Under the pieces are notes generated by a model. That model was given only the letters and a program-made list of their open reading frames with translations. It was not told where the DNA came from and did no database searches. DNA of 64,000 bases from Sphaerolaimus hirsutus (taxonomy: Eukaryota > Nematoda > Chromadorea > Monhysterida > Sphaerolaimidae). The number at the start of each line of letters is the position of its first letter. Position 1 is the first letter of the stretch. This document shows positions 31,360 through 43,268 of the stretch, in pieces. Both the position numbers and the translations under genes were made by a program. The stretch covers positions 17,912,704 through 17,976,703 of the forward strand of contig OZ038452.1 of assembly GCA_964036195.1 (NCBI GenBank), read 5' to 3'.

Positions 31360-32095
31360 ATTTTACATGTGCGAATTGAAATTTCGATTTGGGAAAAATA
31401 TTAATTTTACATGTGCAAATCGAAATTTCGATTCGCCAAAAATATTCATTTTACATGTGCTAATCGAAATTTCGATTTGCAAAAAATATTAATTTTACAT
31501 GTGCAAATCGAAATTTCAATTCGCGAAAAATATTCATTTTACATGTGCAAATCGAAATTTCGATTTGCAAAAAATATTAATTTTACATGTGCAAATCGAA
31601 ATTTCTATTCGCGAAAAATATTCATTTTACATGTGCAAATCGAAATTTCGATTTGTGAAAAATATTCATTTTACATGTGCAAATCGAAATTTCGATTCGC
31701 CAAAAATATTCATTTTACATGTGCAAATCGAAATTTTGATTCGCGAAAAATATTAATTTTACATGTGCAAATCAAAATTTTGATTCGCCAAAAATATTCA
31801 TTTTACATGTGCAAATCGAAATTTCGATTTGCGAAAAATATTAATTTTACATGTGCAAATCGAAATTTTGATTCACAAAAAAAAAAAAATAATTTTACAT
31901 GTGCAAATCGAAATTTCGATTTGCGAAAAATATTAATTTTACATGTGCAAATCGAAATTTCGATTTGTGAAAAATATTAATTTTACATGTGCAAATCGAA
32001 ATTTCGATTCGCCAAAAATATTCATTTTACATGTGCAAATCGAAATTTCGAACTGAAAAAACCCCATTCATTTTACATGTGCAAATCGAAATTTC
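31360..32095 (+). repeat. 44-bp tandem minisatellite, ~17 units
   Basis: ACATGTGCAAATCGAAATTT recurs every 44 bases (checked at 31411, 31455, 31499 and 31543) to about 32095; degenerate units reach left to ~31030. Each unit holds the 18-bp perfect palindrome AAATCGAAATTTCGATTT and the palindrome ACATGT. The 189-codon frame across it is a three-unit artefact, not a gene. Confidence 0.9.
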
Positions 32096-32970
32096 GTTTT
32101 GCAAAAATACTATTTTAGTGCCCATATACATTTAATTCAAAGATTTGTGCTTCTAAAAGTACGGATATACATTTTGTACTTCAAAAAGTACCGATCTGCC
32201 ATAAAAATGTGTTTTTTCTTAAATGTGCTTTTAAAAGTACCGATGTACATGAAATGCAACTATTTGTGCTTTCATAAAGTACCGATCTACAGTTTGTGCT
32301 TTTAAAAGTACTGATCTTCTTAAATTTTTCCTAATTGGTCCTATAAAAGTACCGATCTACAGTAAATTAATGGCATCACTATTACAAAATTTTATATAGC
32401 TAGTGTTACGTGTATAATCGAAGATTATACGCATGCATGTGGATACCCAACAATATACCCTAAATACCCATACCCAAAATTCCTATACCCAATACCCATG
32501 TATGGGTATTGCATACTCCAAACATTCAATCGCGATTATCTCAAAATCGATTTTTCGTAGATCGGTACTTTTAGAAGCACACCCTTCAATTTTTTTCCGT
32601 TTTCCGTTCCATTTTCCGGCCGCTGAAAATTTTTTTCCATTTCCGTTTCCGTTTTCCGTAAAAAAATTTTTTTGACACCCTAGCCGCGACACAACTGTTC
32701 CGCGGTGCGAGAGTACATAATGCATACATAAATACATAAGCGCATAGAAACCATAGGACGGCGCGTGGGGGGGGGGGAAATCTACTCGTGGGTGTACAGT
32801 TACAAGTTGCATTTGAATGCCTACCATAAGAAAATGAATTGAAATATAACGAAAAGTAAATGCCTAATAGTGACGGCATAACACTACTAAACCCCTGAAT
32901 GAAAATCCGCTGTCGGATGAAACATGCTCACGTGAGTTAAGTGTCAACAAACTTAAAATTTGTGTCAATT

Positions 32971-33600
32971 AATGGGTTCAGTAGGGGGGTGGGGGTTGGT
33001 GGGTGGGGGATACCCCGGCTGCAGCCCCCCCCCTTCCCGGGGTGTGACCCAAAAAGTCCCGGAAAATGCAATTTTTCTTATATATTTATTTTCCGATGTT
33101 TCTTAAAAATTTTTGCGCGCTAGCGCGCAATTTCGCCCCCATGCATTGTATTTTCAGAGGATCGATTTTGCAACTTTCGCTGTATAAGTATGCATATTTA
33201 TTTACATACATATAAAGTGGTTCCTGGCGCTGGCGCCAACGCCAATAGCGCCATGGCGTGGTGCCTTTGTATGGCGCCAGCGCAAAAATGCTTTTCTGTC
33301 CCTATGTAGAAAAAAATTTTAGGGGGGGCTGAGCCCCCCCCCCCCCGTTCGCCGGCCCCCGTAAACAAGCAGCTCCCTCCGCTCAAAAATTTTGGACACG
33401 TCCTTGTATCTATCTAGAGCAATTTTTGGTAATTTTACCCCAATTTTTGTTCAGAACCGCTAATTTTTATTCGTTTATCCATTTTTACCTTCAAAATGAC
33501 TATCGTGCTTAATATTATCGCTATTATTGCCAATTTTCAACTATATCTTGGGCTATACATGTCCTTATGAACCGTTTTTTTGTCATTATTCACATTTAGG
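32971..33600 (-). mobile_element. Degenerate MITE-2 copy interrupted by MITE-1 copy 5
   Basis: The left part TTCAGTAGGGGGG plus G-tract equals the 24533 copy; the right part resumes at 33407 with TATCTATCTAGAGCAATTTTTGG. Between them lies a drifted MITE-1 copy (~32985-33405) with GCTGCAGCCCC, GCGCGCTAGCGCGC, the GGCGCC block and GGACACGTCCTTG. The far end is lost. Confidence 0.6.
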
Positions 33601-34267
33601 TACTAGCAGGATTCTCTCCGACCTTCGGTCGGGTTTATCATGTTTTACTATACTTTAACAAATACTAATGGACACTTGTTACCACATCAATTATGAATCC
33701 CTTTGAAAATAAAGCCCACGGGGTCCACCATCTAATTATTTGCCAGTTTTTCCCATTGCTATCTATTTCGGCCTATGGTAATGTCGTGTCAAAAATGGTG
33801 CATTATCTACGCCACATAATAAGACCCCATTATTTGAAATATTGTAAGCACAAGGGGTTCTTTTTAAAATTTATGGTAATGTAGTGACACGATGCAGTGC
33901 AAATTACCATCAGCAAATCAGAAACCCCTGTAGTCACTGTATCAAAAAACCCACATGGATCATGTCATGATTTGTAATTTGGTATTGTTATTGTTTGTAT
34001 TGTTGGTACATTACATATTACTTTTCTAAAAACATGGCTAGCATGCGGGCAAGCTGAACTATAAGATATCCAACCATGGGCTCTGTATGGGTTAGATGGA
34101 AAAGAATTGAGTGCTTTATTGACTTTGGACTTCTATACCTCCACTTTCGACTTCTATATCTTATAGTTCAGCTTGCCCGCATGCTAGCCATGTTTTTAGA
34201 AAAGTAATATGTAATGTACCAACAATACAAACAATAACAATACCAAATTACAAATCATGACATGATC

Positions 34268-35584
34268 TGTGCTGACCGTTGCAAAATAGATGGATAAAGA
34301 AATACAGAGAATTGATAATTAGGCTCATATTTGTCCATTTACTTATTTGCACTATTTTTACATTTCATGCACTATATTAATTTACCACGCAAATTATATT
34401 TCCTGCACTATATTATTTATCCATGGAGAATATTCAATTAAGAAAGTATCTTATAAGTATTTGATATGTTTATGTGGAATATTTAGGTTAAAAGGTCAAA
34501 TAAGTTATTATTAGGTTTATGAATATGAAATTAGGCTCATTCAACTCTCCGTAATTTTCTGATTATTATTATACATACATTTACATGGTTTACTTGTAAT
34601 TTGGGAAAGTCAAATCTTGTAAATATTTATGTGCTACGTATTTACTTTGGCCAGCGTCCTAATAGAGAAATAGTGCCCTGTATGCAACTAGCATTTACTG
34701 TACGTGTTTAACTAAGCCCTTTGCTTAGGCATAATTATATTAACCCTGCTCACTATTTATATTTATATTTACTTGACATTCACAGAAATACCCTGCTCAA
34801 ATTATACCTAAGAATGTATTATAAACCCTGCTCAATTATACACCCATTTACCTCTAATAAGTCCCAATTTACTAGTTATTTAACATATGTTCCCAGGAAG
34901 TGATTATTGTTATTATGTCAAATATACCTTGCTCTATTTACGACATTAGGAACATTTGCACTACTATTTACAATTTCCAAACCCTATTTTATTAGTTCCA
35001 ATGTGCGTCAATGTTTTCTGACAAATTGAAGCAAATTAGTAAATCGGCCGAGTTTGCCGACTTCGCGCCTCTCAAGATTAATAGTTTTTCCATTAGCCCA
35101 ATTTGTACCTGGTATTTCTTTACCATAATTGTTTGAATGTATGCACGCGCAGTATAAGGCAACTGTTTCGGCTAGATGTGTTTATTTGTTGCATTTATGA
35201 CTTATTTGTGCATTTGAATTTAGGAAATTATTGTAGCTATGTTTTATACATCATTTTCCGTGTCTTAGCTACTTTGGAAGTTTTTACTTCAGTCTTATGA
35301 CCCAGTCCCGACCCAGAAAATAAGCTAGCGATAGAAACTTCGACTAGGAAGCTCGCTAGGCTTTGCGCTTTTGTATCAAGCTGTATCTGATCGAAATAAA
35401 GTACCTGAAACAATCTCGAAACCCCTTTTCAACACGCAACTACGAAATAAACTCAACTTGGCTGTCGACAAGTGGACATTCGGCTACAACGGGAAATCAA
35501 CCACTCTAAAGGCCGTTTCTCACTACGGTCTTGGAGTTGCCGGATTCGGTGGTAGAAGACGCTGATTTCAGTGGCTTCATCACA
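34268..35584 (+). repeat. 5' LTR of the BEL element
   Basis: It starts TGTGCTGACC and ends TCATCACA. It is nearly identical to 42068-43268 from ~34384 onward. AATAAAGTACC at ~35395 is a likely polyadenylation signal. Confidence 0.85.
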
Positions 35585-35602
35585 TGGCGCAGCGAGCAGG
35601 GT
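35585..35602 (+). promoter_or_regulatory. Primer binding site complementary to tRNA-Ser
   Basis: TGGCGCAGCGAGCAGGGT follows the 5' LTR directly. It is complementary to the 3' end (..CCCTGCTCGCTGCGCCA) of a widely conserved animal tRNA-Ser (UGA/CGA type), recalled from general knowledge. Confidence 0.7.
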
Positions 35603-36790
35603 GATTGCATGACATTGTGCTATCACCAAGCCGGAACAAACATTGTGCGGCAGTTGGCAGAACTTCAAAAGTCCTGCTGAACATCAATTGGCCTTGGCTG
35701 AGCGTTGGCTGTTGATTTGCAGACAGCATTGTGCCAAAGTCATGGCACTCCTGTCTACATCCTGGGAGCAGTTCTACGCTCACGCGCGGAGGACACTGGA
35801 GTTCTGACAAGCCTGTCAGGATTTCAGGCAGCTTTCACCAGTGTTATGGCAAGGTGCTAGACGCTGGGTGGCACCGGCATTTGACAAGGAGTCATTGTCG
35901 GACGGTGGACAAATTTTCGCTGGATGCTCCTGGACATCCGGACGCCAGTGACCGCTCGCACGTCCTTCCTATGCCAAGGGAGGGTGACCTGATGGAGACA
36001 GGATCGCCACAGAGCCACGCTAGTCAAAGGGCTGTTTTTGGGCATTCGTGGAGGTCCCTCGCTCCACTGGGTTAGGGTGGACTCATACCTTGGAAGTGCA
36101 AAAGTAGGGGTATCAGTGTACAAAGGGCTGTAGCTGACAGAGGGCTGTAGCTGACAGAGAGTGGATTTGAAAACCAAGTATTAGGATACTTGGTAGCGTG
36201 TAGGGGCTTTGCGGAGCTCCCATCAAATATACACGCTGTGCCTGCTGGGTACCATCAGATCAGACAGCACAAAAGTGCCAGAATTCTGCATTGCACAGGC
36301 GCAATTGCAGAGCAGTGTGCAGGAACACTGCCCAGAATCAGAAAGTGCACCAGAGTGCACAGAAACGTGTCACAGGAGACACAGCAAGCGCAGAGCATTG
36401 CGCACAGCGGCACAGGAACCGCTCAGGAAGCAAGTGGCCGGCGTGGTCACTGGGCACACAGGCATGCCAGAAAGAGTGCCAGAGCGCTCAGAACGAGTGT
36501 GTACGGACCCTCTTTGGGCGCACACTGCTGGGCAGATAAATTGTTTATTGTCCAGGTGGATTTGACCGGTGTGTTGAAGTCAACGCGTGTAAACAATCAC
36601 GTCAGGGGCTTTAGGAACACACCTGGTGCCAGTGCAGTAGAGGTCAACGCGTGATAAAACACGTCAGGGGCCTGTAGGACTGCATTGGTATTGTGCATGG
36701 CACAACAAATCCGTGGTGCACAGAGCACTGCACAGAAAGACGCAGAGAAGCGTCACAAGCGTCACAGGAGACGCACTATAAAAAGAAACA
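35603..36790 (+). other. BEL leader between primer site and gag
   Basis: About 1.2 kb without a convincing frame. There is a short direct duplication (AGGGCTGTAGCTGACAGA, twice near 36125-36160) and a repeated AACGCGT...GTCAGGGG(C) block near 36590 and 36645. Gag starts after it. Confidence 0.5.
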
Positions 36791-38344
36791 GTGAAGGAAA
36801 ATTCATCAGCAAAAATGGTTTCACCAACAGGTCACATCAGAAAGACCCTGGGGCCAGCAAAGCACAGGGTGGACAGTAGATTGGCAAGAGAATTTGCCAA
36901 ATATGACCCGGAACTATTTGCGGAAGCATCAAAGGATGAGAAGAGAACAGAAATGAGAAGAGTAATTGCATCTATCAAACAGGAGGGTGCAAAATTGGAA
37001 AGTGCAATGACTGCAGTGAGAACTCAATTTGACGCATGGAGGAATGTCGTCAAAGACATTGACGAACCCGATCAGATGGAACAAGAACAGAAGATGTACC
37101 AAGATTCATATGATGAATATGCAAATATGTCAGACTTGGTTACACAGAAAGTTGCAGCCATGAATGTGTACATTGAAGAGTTGCAAGACATGATCCAGCA
37201 ACTGAGTGGAAGTACCATGTATGAAGTCAACACAGCATTCATACAGCAGATGGCTGCACAGATGGCTCTAACAGCTCAGGGAGCTGCTCCGGGAGCCAGT
37301 TCAACCAATGCAACCACAGCAAAGAGCGTCAAATTACAGAAACTGGAAGTTGAACAGTTTTCTGGGGAAATTGTCAAATTTTGATCCTGGTGGCAAATGT
37401 TCGAATCCCACATTCATAATCGGGCAGATTTGGAAGACATTTCCAAGTTCTCATACTTGAGGAGTTTGCTGAAGGGCTCAGCATTCGGCATGATTAGTGG
37501 ATTGAGTGTAACCGCAGAAAATTATGCACCCGCAATTGCAATGCTCAAGAAGAGGTATGACCAGCCAGTAGTGGTCAGAAACACGCTGATGAGTAATATC
37601 ATGAAGCTGCGACAGGCCAGGAATACCTGTCAGGATATGAGAATTTTGTTTGATGCAATTGAAAGGCTGCTCCAGCAGTTGGAGTCACTTGGGGAATCAG
37701 TGGAGCATCCAATGCTGTTGAGCCAGCTGCAACAGAAAGTGCCACCCGAGGTTCTCAGAGAAATCGAGAAGGAACAGGGAACTGAGGAAGCCTTGATGGT
37801 GGAGAAATTCAGAAAGCTGTTTGGCAAGCAGCTAGCGCTCAGTGAGGCTGTACAGCATGCACAGCAAACTGAGGCACCAGTTCAGCAATCGCGCCAGGGA
37901 TTCGGGAATAATCCACGCGCACCACAATTCAATAATCGGTTCTAAGGCAATGGGAATCGATTCAGAGGGCCAGAAAACCCAAGGACCAGCACAGGGAGCA
38001 TGTCTGTGATCCAGAATGGTCAGAGTGCACCGCAGGCTGGATTCATGAATCCTGGGAGGCCGTGTGTGTTCTGCAATGACACACAGCACTTACACTTCAA
38101 TGATAAGTGTCCAAAGTTCAAAACTGCCAGAGAAAGGAGAATGATTTTGTCAAAGGCAGAGCGATGCCTGAGATGCCTGCAGAAAGGGCATTACATGGCT
38201 CAATGTCAATTTACGAGAAATTGTCCAATAGGCACCACACTGCAGTGTGCCCAGCGAAATTTGGTGACAATGGCAATGGAAACGCTGGACGACAAGTTCC
38301 AGTATTCAGAGCAAATGGTCAACAGAATGGCCAGCAATCAGTGA
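36791..38344 (+). pseudogene. BEL gag, broken by two in-frame stops
   Basis: One reading frame is interrupted by TGA at 37382-37384 and TAA at 37943-37945. The N-terminal part is helical and acidic with a Gln-rich stretch. The middle part (DUF1759-like) carries FESHIHNRADLEDISKF and LKKRYDQP. The C-terminal part has two zinc knuckles: CVFCNDTQHLHFNDKC and CLRCLQKGHYMAQC, the second in CX2CX4HX4C form. The stops lie between conserved blocks of the same frame, so they are point changes and not intron boundaries. The overlap with pol involves a frame change near 38230. Confidence 0.8.
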
Positions 38345-41300
38345 ACAATGGCAGAAAGTCTGTGCCGACGGTCGGTCAACCAGCACAGAGCCAACAGAGA
38401 AAGGCCACAGTGAATTGTGTCACTGTGGAAGAAGCTGGACCAGAAATGGTAGAAACGGAAACCATATCCAGCACAGTAGTTACAGAACCAAATACAAAGC
38501 AACAGAATACGTCAGTGAACCTGTCAGTAAACAGGAATATGTCAATGCTGATGACAGCCAGAACAGTGATTGAGGCTTCAGAAATGGATACAGAGATGGA
38601 GCCTGAACAGCCACCGCTACAGATTCAAGCGTTCCTGGACACAGGATCCCAGGGAACGTACATGTCAGAGAAAGTGGCCAAGAAACTCAATTTGAAGAGT
38701 ACAGGTGAACACCACATCCAGGTGTACACATTCGGAAATGAAAAGCCGCACTATAAAGTAGTACAGCAAGTGGAATTCAGAATGCGGCTCAGAAATGGCC
38801 AGAAAGTTGATATGGTGGCTGATGTGGTCCCGACGTTGACCACAGAACAGATCAAAGTGCCTGTGTCAGAACAGGACGAAAAGTACCTGCAGAAGTACTT
38901 CCCGGATGAGAGTTATTTTGCAGACAGAATTCCCAAGGAAAAAGGGACAGAGTGTACGTTCAAGCCAGATATTATTGTGGGCTTGAATTATTTCTGGGAC
39001 TTGATGTCCAGAAACACCAGCACCACCAGACTTCCGTCAGGATTGTATGTAATTCCATCAGAATTGGGATTACTGATGGGAGGTGGGCAGCTGACAAGCA
39101 ACAGAAATCAGTGGACCACGGATGGCGTATATCCGGTGGTGGTCAATACAATTGTGCATCAAATTCAGAGAGAAAAGTGGTACGAGGAAGCACCATTGTC
39201 AATTGCTCCTGTACCAAATGTCAAAGACATGGACAGACTGGATACCATTGGCATAATGGACCAGCCAGACCTCATTGAGGATGATGAGGCCATCAAGCAA
39301 TTCAATGAAAGTGTACAGAGAAACCCAGATGGACGGTACTCTGTAAAGTTCATGTACAAACTGAATTTGCATGAACTCCCAGACAACAAAGCAATGGCAT
39401 TCAAGAGGTTCAGGTACCTCACCAACAGGCTCAAGAGAGACCCAGAATTATTAGAGAAAATTCAAGCAATCATGAAAGCACAAGAGGAGCAAGGAGTGAT
39501 TGAGAAAGTGCAAGAGGATATTATGGATGGCAGAAAGTTCCATATATTGCCTCATCAAACAGTGATAACGCCAGAGAAAACTACTACAAAGGTCAGAGAG
39601 GTATATGATGCCTCAGCAAAGCCACCAGGCATGCCAAGCTTGAATGAGTGCATGTACCGCGGACCAGTGATACTACCACAGCTGGTAGGGATGCTGATGC
39701 GATTCCGATTGCATGGAATTGCACTGGTCGCAGACATAGAGAAAGCGTTTCTGCAGATCAGTCTGCAGGACAGTGACAGAGATGTGACAAGATTTCTGTG
39801 GTACAAAGATCCCACGAAACCATCCATGGAGGACAATATTCAGATTTACAGATTTGCCAGAGTGCCATTTGGTATAATCTGCAGCCCAGCGCTGCTGGCG
39901 CTGACAGTCAGATATCACCTGAATCAAACTGGCACAGAGAATGCGAAATTGATCAATGAAAATCTGTATGTGGATAATTTGATCCTCAGTGTGGACACAG
40001 AACAAAAAGCAATCAAATTGTACCAGGAATCCAAGGTGCTGTTCACAGAGGCACAAATGAATTTGAAAGAGTGGAACAGCAATAACAAGAACTTTACTTG
40101 GCAATTGGCAGAGTCAGATGTGGCCAAGGAAATTGTCACAACAGTCCTAGGAATGAAATGGGACACAGAGAGCGACCAGATGTGGCTGAAAACGCCAAAG
40201 ACAGTTCAGCAATCACAATTATCAGAAACTGACCAGAAAATCAAACTTCCCACGAAAAGGACAGTTGCAAAGGTGACTGCGGGATGTTTTGATCCAATGG
40301 GACTCGTCAGTCCTGTCCTACTGCCAGCAAAGAGATTTTTGCAGACGTTATGGCATTCAGGACCAAGTGCCAAAGAGTGGGATACTCCCCTGTCTGAGGA
40401 ACAGACAGTACTTTGGCAGCAATTGGAGACAGAATTGCTCAAAGTTGGACAGATCAAGTTCAACAGAAATTTGAATTATCAGAGTGGTGCAGATGCACAA
40501 CTGCACATTTTTGTTGATGCCTCAGCAATGGCATACAGCGCAGCGGCATACATATGCCAGAAAGTAGAAAATGACAGCGGCACGTCAAGCTTACTGTACT
40601 CCAGATTGAGACTTGCTCCAAAGAAACCAGAAGTGACAATTCCACGGCTGGAATTGTTAGCAATGTTGATCGGCAGCAGAATGTCAAAGTTTATTCACAG
40701 AGAGCTCAAGGACGTCAAATTCAGTCAGACAGTTGTATGGTCAGATTCAACCTGTTGTCTGAAGTGGCTGACAACAGCGAAGCCACTGGCATGTTTTGTC
40801 AAGAATAGATTGGATGAAATCAGGAAAATTCAGAGTGAGACCGAGAACATGCACATCAGACACGTCGCAGGACTGGAGAACCCAGCTGACATGGCCACAA
40901 GAGGCATGAATATGTCAGAGTTGGAAGGCAGTAACCTGTGGTGGAAGGGGCCAAAATGGCTAATGATTGGAGAGTGGCCAGAGCCGAAAGTGGGGCCAGT
41001 CACGCCAGAAGTAATGGCAGAAATCAAAAAAGAAGAGCTCAAGTTCCCAAAGGCCAGTCCAATTTACCTGGGTACCACACAGCAAGTGGTCAGTGACCCA
41101 GATGCCAGCAATGAGCAAGCTGATGAAAGCAAGCAAAGCAACCCATTGGGAATTGAGATACAAAGATTCTCATCATTGACAAAGTTACTGGATACAACAG
41201 TATATGTGATGAGATTTGTGCGGAAAATGCACAAAAAGCGCAGCAGAAATGACAGTCAGAATGGATTGTCAGAAATTATGGAAAGTATCTGTGGTACAAT

Positions 41301-42100
41301 GAAACCACAGGGAATTATCAGTATTGAAGAGAGAGAGATTGCATTGAAATATTGGATCAAAGTGACACAACAGAATCATTACAAAGGAGTGGCAGAGATT
41401 CTGGCAACAGGCCACAGCAAAGGCAGCCAGAATGGCAAGAAAACAGCTGCAGACCAGCAGTTGATCAAATGGCTCAATGTGCAAATGCATCAGGATGGAA
41501 TCCTGAAGTGCCACGGCCGAATGGAACATACTGACCCACAGGAGGTCACAGTGCCACTCATACTGTTGCCAGCAATGCTACAGTGACTCAGCTGATCGTC
41601 AGAGACCAGCATGAGAAGTTGATGCACGCAAGGACGTAGCCAGGGGGGGGGGCGAGAACCTGCCCAACCTGTAAGAAATTGGGAGCGAAGCCGTACCAGC
41701 TTCCACCAATGCCAGATTTACCGGAAACCAGAGTTCAGAGCCAGACCGTTCCAGTACACGGGCTTGGATTATTTGGGACCAGTTTGGTACAAAGTGGACA
41801 AAGATCACAGGAAAATGTGGATCTGTTTGTTCACATGTATGGTGACACGTGCAATTCACCTGGAAAGTGTGCTGGACATGACAGCACAGGAATTCCTGAA
41901 CGCAGTCAGGAGATTCATCGCCAGGCGTGGAAAGCCTGAGGCAGTGATTTCAGACAATGCAACGCAATTCAAGTTGACAGAGAAAGTGCTCAGCTCAAGC
42001 ACTGACAAGGCCATTAATACTGGGAAAGAATGGTCAGAAATGGTCAAAAGTGGAGCAGTACAGACTTACCACGCAAATTATATTTCCTGCACTATATTAT
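38107..42100 (+). pseudogene. BEL pol: protease, reverse transcriptase, RNase H, truncated integrase
   Basis: A long frame from the gag junction to 41586 gives, in order: an A17-type aspartic protease (FLDTGSQGTYMSEK), reverse transcriptase with DIEKAFLQI and the YVDN catalytic box (YVDD is commoner), RNase H (FVDASAMAYSAAAY, VVWSDSTCCLKW) and HVAGLENPADMATRG. A frame change near 41575 is followed by a short G-rich, MITE-like insert at ~41630-41655. Integrase then continues to ~42067 with GLDYLGPVW and SDNATQF (first two catalytic Asp), where a deletion removes the Glu region and joins the LTR. The copy cannot make a full polyprotein. Confidence 0.85.
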
Positions 42101-43268
42101 TTATCCATGGAGAATATTCAATTAAGAAAGTATCTTATAAGTATTTGATATGTTTATGTGGAATATTTAGGTTAAAAGGTCAAATAAGTTATTATTAGGT
42201 TTATGAATATGAAATTAGGCTCATTCAACTCGCCGTAATTTTCTGATTATTATTATACATACATTTACATGGTTTACTTGTAATTTGGGAAAGTCAAATC
42301 TTGTAAATATTTATGTGCTACGTATTTACTTTGGCCAGCGTCCTAATAGAGAAATAGTGCCCTGTATGCAACTAGCATTTACTGTACGTGTTTAACTAAG
42401 CCCTTCGCTTAGGCATAATTATATTAACCCTGCTCACTATTTATATTTATATTTACTTGACATTCACAGAAATACCCTGCTCAAATTATACCTAAGAATG
42501 TATTATAAACCCTGCTCAATTATACACCCATTTACCTCGAATAGGTCCCAATTTACTAGTTATTTAACATACGTTCCCAGGAAGTGATTATTGTTATTAT
42601 GTCAAATATACCTTGCTCTGTTTACGACATTAGGAACATTTGCACTACTATTTACAATTTCCAAACCCTATTTTATTAGTTCCAATGTGCGTCAATGTTT
42701 TCTGACAAATTGAAGCAAATTAGTAAATCGGCCAAGTTTGCCAACTTCGCGCCTCTCAAGATTAATAGTTTTTCCATTAGCCCAATTTGTACCTGGTATT
42801 TCTTTACCATAATTGTTTGAATGTATGCACGCGCAGTATAAGGCAACTGTTTCGGCTAGATGTGTTTATTTGTTGCATTTATGACTTATTTGTGCATTTG
42901 AATTTAGGAAATTATTGTAGCTATGTTTTATACATCATTTTCCGTGTCTTAGCTACTTTGGAAGTTTTTACTTCAGTCATATGACCCAGTCCCGACCCAG
43001 AAAATAAGCTAGCGATAGAAACTTTGACTAGGAAGCTCACTAGGCTTTGCGCTTTTGTATCAAGCTGTATCTGATTGAAATAAAGTACCTGAAAAAATCT
43101 CGAAACCCCTTTTCAACACGCAACTACGAAATAAACTCAACTTGGCTGTCGACAAGTGGACGTTCGGCTACAACGGGAAATCAACCACTCTAAAGGCCGT
43201 TTCTCACTATGGTCTTGGAGTTGCCGGATTCGGTGGTAGAAGATGCTGATTTCGGTGGCTTCATCACA
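42068..43268 (+). repeat. 3' LTR of the BEL element, 5'-truncated
   Basis: It matches 34384-35584 of the 5' LTR with scattered substitutions. The first ~115 bases of the LTR are missing, removed with the end of integrase. Confidence 0.85.

Larger units (their letters stand above)
28918..32682. mobile_element. Giant TAGGGTGTCAAA hAT-type element filled with satellite repeats
   Basis: The ends TAGGGTGTCAAA and TTTGACACCCTA are flanked by the perfect 8-bp duplication gccgcgac (28910-28917 and 32683-32690), so the 3765-bp block moved as one unit. Subterminal zones (28918-29475 and 32585-32682) are TTTTCCG-rich. Inside come many GTAGATCGGTACTT motifs in both orientations, a 48-bp tandem array and a 44-bp tandem array. 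I see no transposase frame, so it would depend on a helper. The 13611-14082 element has the same ends without the arrays. Confidence 0.8.
34268..43268 (+). mobile_element. BEL/Pao LTR retrotransposon (9.0 kb)
   Basis: The LTR ends are TGTGCTGACC...TTCATCACA, and the element is flanked by the 5-bp duplication tgatc (34263-34267 and 43269-43273). The 5' LTR is 34268-35584. The 3' LTR keeps only ~1.2 kb (42068-43268), because a deletion fused the integrase region to the middle of the LTR. Domain order gag, A17 protease, reverse transcriptase, RNase H, integrase is BEL/Pao. Several stops, frame changes and the deletion make this copy inactive. Confidence 0.88.

Noticed and set aside
31411-31980. 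189-codon repeat protein
   Set aside because: It is the 44-bp minisatellite read through; three units make 132 bp, so the frame stays open by arithmetic.
30015-32365. CRISPR-like repeat array
   Set aside because: Repeats are contiguous or palindromic without unique spacers, and the DNA is eukaryotic and inside a transposon.
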